Made by a program: the position numbers and the translations under genes
The notes under the pieces: generated by a model
The model's input: only the letters and a program-made list of their open reading frames with translations
What the model was told of the DNA's origin: nothing
Databases searched by the model: none
Source of the DNA: Plantago ovata
Lineage: Eukaryota; Streptophyta; Magnoliopsida; Lamiales; Plantaginaceae
Assembly: GCA_028274465.1 (NCBI GenBank)
Contig: CM051455.1
Coordinates: 69,236,985 to 69,300,984 of the forward strand
DNA: 64,000 nt
Direction: 5' to 3'
Shown: positions 57,942 to 64,000 of the stretch, piece by piece
Layout: each line of letters starts with the position of its first letter
Numbering within the stretch: the first letter of the stretch is position 1

Positions 57942-58039
57942 AGCAGGGTCTTTAACCTTCTGCACTGAACCTAGATCCCCTTAGGTGCTTTCCGTAAATC
58001 ACTCTCACTTGATCAGTTTGGTAGTGCTTTGCTGACAGG

Positions 58040-60429
58040 ATGTCTTTAGGAGATGCTCCCTTGCTGAAGCTGGAAAATTACGAGAAATGGCGAAACAACA
58101 TGATGCTACATCTTGAGGCCATTAGTGATGAGATGGTCACCGTCATTAATGATGGAGCTATCAAGATCACCAAGGTTGAAAGGAGTTTCCCTCATAGGAC
58201 CACTGAAGCTGGAAAGGAAACCATCCAAGGCGAACCATCAGATACGGTTGTGCCAAAACCAAGAGAGGAATGGACTTCTGACGAAGCTAAGAGATTCCTT
58301 CTTGATGGCCAAGCTATAAATATCATCATTCGATCAACTCCGGATACCATACAGTGCAAACTGTGGGGAAGGAAGCTTGGAAAATGGTTCAAGATCTTTG
58401 TGCTGGATCTGACAAGACCAAGGGAAACAAACTTGAAGTACTTAAATTAAAGTTTCAAAACTTTAAGCAAGGTGCAAATGAGTCACTGGAAGACTTGGAC
58501 TTCAGATTCACAACTCTTGTTAGTGAAATGGCAGCGTTGGGTGTTGGAAACCTTTATTCAGATTCTGAGAAAGTGAAAACTATCATCAGAAGTTTGAATC
58601 AAGAATGGATCCACACTCAGAATTTCTATTATAATCAAGGAATGCCAGACATTACACCAACAGAGTTGTTCTCTCATCTTGCTACTGTCAATTATGAGAC
58701 AAAGCAAAGAGAAAATGTGTTTGCTGAAAAATCGCAAAACATTGCTCTTGCTGCAAAGCCGTCATCTTCTGAAAAGAAGAATGATAAAGAGCCTGCTGAT
58801 GAAAATGCTTTAGTTGTTAAAAACATGAAGAAATTCATCAGTAAGGAACTTGAAAGGCGAAAAGCAAAAGAGAAGCTGAAAAAGCATCTTGGTAACAACT
58901 ACCATAAGTACAAGAATGATACTAGCTCGCTGAACAAGCAAGCTCAGCAAGCTACATCATCAGAAGAACCAGCAGTTGGAAATGATCTATGTTTTTACTG
59001 CAAAAAGCCTGGACACTTCAAAGCTAATTGCCCTTTGCTGAAAGGCAAATCTGCTGAAAAGAAGAAGAAGTTCAAAAGAGCTTTTATTGCTGAAGAAAAG
59101 AAGAAGCTTCAAGCAAAAATCGATGCATTGTGTATTGATACTAGCTCCGAAGACAGTGAGGATGAAAGTTCAGACACCGACGATGAAGAAGCCACTCTAG
59201 ACGTGGAGATTGGCAAAGAAGTGTGTGGAATAGCTATGGAAGCTTATCCAGATGTGTCGAACTACGAATTCTGCCTCATGGCCGGTCAGGTAAACAACTC
59301 TACCTCTGACTCAGATTCAGAAAGTGAAGACGAGATTGACCTTGACAAGATTCAAGGAGAAATCGAAAGATTTGAGAAAACTCTCAGCAAACAGCAAGAG
59401 AAACTACAACTTGCTGAAACTCTGACCAAGCAAACTACTGAAAAGTACGTTTTGCTGAAGGAAGAGACAGAAGAAAAGGATGCTGAAATAAGGCGTCTTA
59501 AGAAGTTGATTGCTGAGGCTGCAGAGAAAATTTCTCAAATGGCATTAGAATTGGAAGAGTATCAGTCCTCAATTCTAAAGTTACTTGCTTAAATCCAAGA
59601 AATGAAAAAGATGAAAATCAATTTCAAATCCTATGTGGAAGCAAGTAATACGCTGACTGAACTAAACTCTTATTTGAGAGATCCATCTCAGAAAGAAGGT
59701 TTAGGAGCAACGTGCGAAGGTGATAACGTAGAAATCTTGAGAAAAGATAAATCACCTATCTCCTTTGTACGTGCTACTGATAGTAGTCCACCAGAAATCT
59801 ATCAGTTTGGTCAAACTAAGGTTGCTGAAACATGCAATCAAGTACCTATGACCATAAAGCCCACTGTTGCTACTCAAAGTAACAAGACTTTAAAAGGAAA
59901 ACAGGTTGCTGAGAAGCAAACTGGAAAGAAGAAGAATGAACAAGTTGCTGAAAAGCAAGTTGTTAAGACTAAAGGCAAGATTACTAAAAGTAATCAGAAG
60001 TCCTTTGCTGACAAACCTGAATCAAGTAAGGTTGCTGAAGCTAAAGCTCAACATTCTCCGAAAAGTGGACTAGGTTTCAAAACCAAGCAAAGTCAACTTT
60101 TTCATGAGTATAAGCAAAGTCAGCAAAGATACTTCAAAGAGATGAAAAAAATCAAGCCTAAGAGGTCTGAAAAGACTCCCAATGCTAGGACTAGAAGGAA
60201 CCTTGCTAGAAAAGAACTTACTGAAAAGTATGTTCAGCAAAAAGGTCAACAGAGCAAGACACCACATCAGAAAGTGGATTTGACCAGCACGAGTCAAAAG
60301 TCTTTCAGCTCAAATCCTCCTAGTTCCTCAGCAAGTAGAAAACAAGTCAAAGTTGAAAAACTTCAGACTTGGGTTTCCACTGGACGCATTCTTGAACATG
60401 TTAATGGACATCCATCATTGGATAATTAA
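58040..60429 (+). pseudogene. gag: Cop4 gag (nucleocapsid), one frameshift and one internal stop
   Basis: The ATG at 58040 begins MSLGDAPLLKLENYEKWRNNMMLHL, a copia gag start. The frame shifts near 58350 (CAGTGCAAACTGTGG). The continuing frame carries the capsid-like region (QNFKQGANESLEDLDFRF, PTELFSHLATVNYE), a CCHC knuckle CFYCKKPGHFKANC near 58990, an acidic stretch and a coiled coil (residues rich in Glu, Lys and Leu). A TAA at 59590-59592 precedes IQEMKKMKINF, and the frame then runs to TAA at 60427-60429 through a Lys/Gln-rich basic region. It packages element RNA. Whether the 59590 stop is mutation or suppressed is unknown; mutation (CAA to TAA) is simplest. Confidence 0.87.
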
Positions 60430-63400
60430 CTTGTTTGCTCTTGATTGTGCAGACTGCAGCCACGGAGACAAACGATGCAATCTGGCACTTTGATAGTGGT
60501 TGTGGAAAGCACATGACAGGCAACAAGAATAACCTTATAAACTATAGACGGTGGTCTAAAGGTCCAACAATAAGGTTTGCTGGTGGAGGCTCCGGATCTA
60601 CATAAGGCTATGGTGATGTGAAGTTAGGATGCATAACCATTACTGGAGTTCTTTATGTCAAAAATCTTAAGTTTAACCTTTTCAGCATGAGTCAATTTGC
60701 TGACAAAGGATACTTCATCGAAATTAAAAGTGATGAATGTAAACTTGTAGATTTTGAGACTAAAAAGGTTATAATGATTGCAAGAAGATCAGGTGGCTTG
60801 TACACCGTTGATTGGTCTTCAGCAAACGTTGAAAAATGCTTTGTCTCAGATCATGATTGCCTTGCTGAAAAAGCATGGTTATGGAATAAACGAACAAGTC
60901 ATCTAAACTTCAAGACGCTGAATAAGCTGTCTAAAAAGGCACTTGTAGTTGGATTACCTAGGGTTACTTTTAAGAAGGATGGTGTTTGCAATGCATGTCA
61001 GCAAGGAAAGCAAACCAAATCTTCTTTCAAGAACAAGGCAGTACCGTCAACTACAAAACCTTTACAACTCTTGCACATGGACTTGTTTGAATCTTCTTCA
61101 ACAAGCTATGCTGGTAAGAAGTATGGTCTAGTCGTGGTAGATGACTATTCAAGATTCACTTGGGTAGTATTCATCAAGCACAAATCTGAAACCAAGACTG
61201 AAATACCTAACTTGCTGAATAAGCTTGAAGTCATGAAAAATGACAAGGTAAAAGTCATAAGGACAGACCATGGTACTGAGTTTGTAAACCAGTACATAAC
61301 TGAATATTGTACCTCAAAAGGTATTCAACATCAGTTATCCTCAGTAAGAACACCACAACAAAACGGTGTTGCTGAACGGAAGAATCGTACCCTGAAAGAA
61401 GCCGCAAGAACAATGCTTGCTGACACTGAAATAAGTGAGGCTTATTGGGTTGAAGCGATTAATACCGCCTGCTATACTCAAAACAGATGTTTGATTACTA
61501 AGGAATACAACAAAACTCCTTATGAATTGTTTGTTGGAAGACCTCCTAACATCACTCATCTAAGAGTATTTGGTTGCAAGTGTTTCTTTCTTAACAATGG
61601 TAGAGAATACCTAAGAACATTTCAACCAAAGGCAGAGGAAGCGATATTTCTTGGCTACTCCTTGCATAGTAAAGCTTATAGAGTTTACAACAAAAAGGCA
61701 CAAAAGATTGAAGAATTTGTGCAAGTTGTAATCTACGAAAAGTCACAAGGTGTGCCTGCTGAAGAAGAAATATCAGAATGTATGAAAAAGCTAATCATAC
61801 ATGAGCAAAGAACTGAATCTGATGCTAGGCAAATCAAGTCAATTGAACTAAATGATGATTCTGACAATGACTCTCCTCCCCCGAGTCATGACAAGATAAA
61901 TATAGTTCACGACAAAGAATTTCCAGCAAAAGACGCGGTTGCTCCGGAAGTTACTGAAATTACGCAATCTCCAGTGCATGCTGATGAAATACCTCAATCT
62001 AGCAATGCTGAACAAGCAGTTGCTGACGAACAAATCTCAGCAGAGACACGAATTCCCAGTAGTACTGAACAAGTACATACTGAAGAGTCACATGCTGATG
62101 AGCAAACATATCCTGATCCAACAAACAGGAAACCTGTTAATAAATGGATTAGAGATCATCCCTCTACGGATATGATTGGAGATATTAATAAACGCCAAGT
62201 GACCAGATCCAAAGCTACTCAAGGACTTGCTGAAGAAGCAACTGTCGTAGAAGTAGAATCATTGTTCTCTTGCTTTGTGTCAGAAATTGAACCTAAAACC
62301 ATAGAAGAAGCTTTGAAGCATTCTGAATGGATAAAGGCAATGCAAGAAGAATTGGATCAATTTGAAAGGAACAAAGTCTGGAAACTTGTGCCACTTGCTG
62401 AAGATAAGAAAGCTATTGGTACAAAGTGGGTGTTCAGAAACAAGCTGAGCGAGTCTGGTGAAGTAACAAGAAATAAAGCACGCTTAGTTGCTCAAGGTTA
62501 CTGTCAGACTGAAGGATTGGACTATGATGAGTCTTACGCTCCAGTTGCAAGATTGGATGCAATTAGGCTTTTCTTGGCCTTTGTTGCTCACAATGACTTC
62601 ATTGTTTACCAAATGGATGTTAAAAGTGCATTCTTAAATGGTGAACTTGCTGAAGAAGTCTACCTATAACAACCCCCTTGCTTTGAACTTCCCTCAGAAA
62701 TCAAGATGGTATACAAGCTTCAGAAAGTTGTATATGGTCTAAAGCAAGCACCAAGACCATGGTATGATACCTTAGCTAAGTTCTTGCTGGAAAATGGTTT
62801 CAAGAAAGGTGAAGTTGACAAAACCTTATTTACCATGAACCATGATGGTAAAATACTCTTAGTTCAAATTTATGTGGATGACATAATTTTTGGATCTAAG
62901 GACAAGCAACTTTGTGATGATTTTTCCAAACTCATGACTAATAAGATTGAAATGAGTATGATGGGAAAATTGAATTATTTCCTAGGATTGCAAGTCAAGC
63001 AACTCAAAGATGGAATATTCATAAATCAAGCAAAGTATGCGAAAGAAATGCTCATAAAGTTTAGGATCAAAGAGGATGAGAAACCTGAAAACATCCCTAT
63101 GAGTGTTGGTACCAAATTGGGCTATACTAAAGAGGACAAAAGTGTTGAAGAACACAAGTATAGGAAGCTCATTGGTTCCTTGTTGTATCTAACAGCAAGT
63201 AGACCTGACATTCAGTATGCTGTTTGTGTGTGTGCAAGATTCCAATCTGATCAAAGAGAATCACACTACAAAAAGGCAATCAAGATACTGAAATATGTTA
63301 AAGGTACAGTCAATGTTGGATTATGGTATCCTAAGGATTCTGGACTTGAATTGGTTGGCTATTCTGATGCTGATCATGGTGGATCAACTCTTGATAGAAA

Positions 63401-63785
63401 AAGTACCTCTGGAACTTGTCAGTTTTTGGGTACTAGATTAATATCATGGTTCAGCAAGAAGCAAACTTGTGTCGCCAATTCATCTACTGAATCTGAATAC
63501 ATTGCAGCTGGTTGTTGCACAACTCAAATCCTATGGATTCAGCAACAATTAAGAGATTATGGTATTTCTGCAAAGAAAACACCAATCTTTTGTGATAATA
63601 CAAGTGCTATTGCAATTACGCAAAATCCTAAGTTTCACTCTAGGACCAAGCACATTGATATTAGACATCATTTCATTAGAGATCATGTGGAAAAAGGTGA
63701 TATTGAGGTTGTGAAAGTAGGCACTGAAGATCAGCTTGCTGACATCTTTACCAAGCCCTACCGGATAATAGGTTCGCAATGCTAA
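60426..63785 (+). pseudogene. pol: Cop4 pol: protease, integrase, RT, RNase H
   Basis: Pol opens at 60426 in the -1 frame relative to gag. Protease: IWHFDSGCGKHMTG with DSG at 60492-60500, then an in-frame TAA at 60603-60605. GAG-pre-integrase: the zinc-binding HHCC motif starts [10 protein letters not shown], with the first His changed to Asn (60885-60887), then CNACQQGK. Integrase: [33 protein letters not shown] and [12 protein letters not shown] supply the DDE residues. RT: TAA at 62667-62669 (Glu in Cop1), then YVDD at 62871-62882. RNase H is complete except that one C is lost near 63757, which replaces the last 20 or so residues. All domains are recognisable. Confidence 0.92.
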
Positions 63786-63838
63786 GGTATAACCTTGGAT
63801 TGATTGAACTACCTCAATAAAGGATACACTTGGCAGAA

Positions 63839-63976
63839 TGCTGAAACAGGTATTCAGCAGCCAAAGTATTCTGTCTAAAAGACCAAGTCACTGATTTCTT
63901 CTAAGAAATGATAAGTCACTACATGATTGCTGAACAGGCATTCAGCAAGTAATTCCTCCCTCAAAACGGGTATTTG
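63839..63976 (+). repeat. Start of the Cop4 hairpin array
   Basis: The hairpins at 63839-63859 (loop ACAGGTA), 63927-63948 (loop ACAGGCA) and 63962-63976 (loop ACGGGTA) correspond to the first three of Cop1. The array continues past the window end. Confidence 0.8.
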
Positions 63977-64000
63977 TTAGGAACTTGATCACTTGCTGAG

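Larger units (their letters stand above)
56280..64000 (+). mobile_element. Cop4: SIRE-like copia element, 5' LTR to post-pol, runs off window
   Basis: It has a full 5' LTR, a tRNA-iMet primer site, gag, pol and the start of the hairpin array; ORF2 and the 3' LTR are beyond the end. It is nearly identical to Cop1 in pol and LTR. The left flank is CCCCT (56275-56279). Stops in gag, protease and RT plus frameshifts show that it is defective. Confidence 0.92.

Noticed and set aside
58340..58360. Programmed ribosomal frameshift inside Cop4 gag
   Set aside because: There is no slippery site or downstream structure at this point, and the element has several other random lesions. A one-base indel is simpler.
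1..64000. Host genes between elements
   Set aside because: Every stretch could be assigned to an element by homology to another copy in the window or by LTR borders. No non-element sequence of useful length remains.

Overview
The window is repeat-rich plant nuclear DNA, most likely angiosperm, and I found no host gene in it. Essentially all 64 kb can be assigned to LTR retrotransposons inserted into one another up to five levels deep. The plant call rests on three things: Ty1/copia elements with a tRNA-iMet primer site and an extra ORF after pol (SIRE/Maximus-like), Ty3/gypsy elements with an Athila-type gag and a tRNA-Asp primer site, and short AT-rich introns with plant-like branch sites. 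The labels Cop1-4, Gyp1-6 and sLTR-a/b/c are mine.

Layout by nesting. Cop2 (+, 49745-53425) is a fragment of a copia second ORF (ORF2). Gyp6 (-, to 49744) is inserted at its left end. Cop2 also holds the copia LTR sLTR-b (50983-53405), which itself holds an unclassified LTR, sLTR-c (52425-53157). On its right, Cop2 is broken by Cop3 (-, from 53426), which is broken by Cop4 (+, 56280 to the window end). Gyp6 ORF2 is broken by Gyp1 (-, 13446-44512). Gyp1 gag-protease is split twice, by Gyp2 (+, 17150-34386) and Gyp4 (+, 34685-42442). Gyp2 carries Gyp3 (+, 21681-25137) and Gyp5 (-, 26915-32425). The Gyp1 3' LTR is broken by Cop1 (+, 1-13445), whose ORF2 holds a solo gypsy LTR, sLTR-a (9578-10851). 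Five-base target duplications were read at sLTR-a (GCCAG), Gyp3 (GTAGT), Gyp5 (CTACT), Gyp4 (CCATT) and sLTR-c (CACTT). Gyp2 and sLTR-b have one-mismatch duplications.

The copia family has the order LTR - PBS - gag - protease/integrase/RT/RNase H - spacer - ORF2 - PPT - LTR. Every copy seen is damaged by stops or frameshifts. The gypsy family is odd. Gyp1, 2, 4 and 6 encode gag plus an aspartic protease; Gyp2, 4 and 6 also carry a separate ORF2 behind a predicted intron of about 543 nt. No gypsy copy in the window has reverse transcriptase, RNase H or integrase. Gyp3 and Gyp5 share the LTR, primer site and (Gyp5) 3' tail of this family but carry a different gag and no protease. These look like non-autonomous elements that depend on a partner outside the window.

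The most interesting unexplained structures are: (1) three consecutive phase-0 candidate mini-introns of 75, 72 and 75 nt in the copia ORF2; (2) a run of eight short hairpins after copia pol with a conserved ACRGGNA loop and covarying stems; (3) repeated PPT-like GGTTTGGGGAR copies in the gypsy elements, two of them next to a conserved hairpin; (4) GC-rich palindromes shared by the gypsy LTR promoters and internal regions. A 100-N gap at 4659-4758 is flanked by the same 1.7 kb on both sides, which is best read as an assembly artefact.
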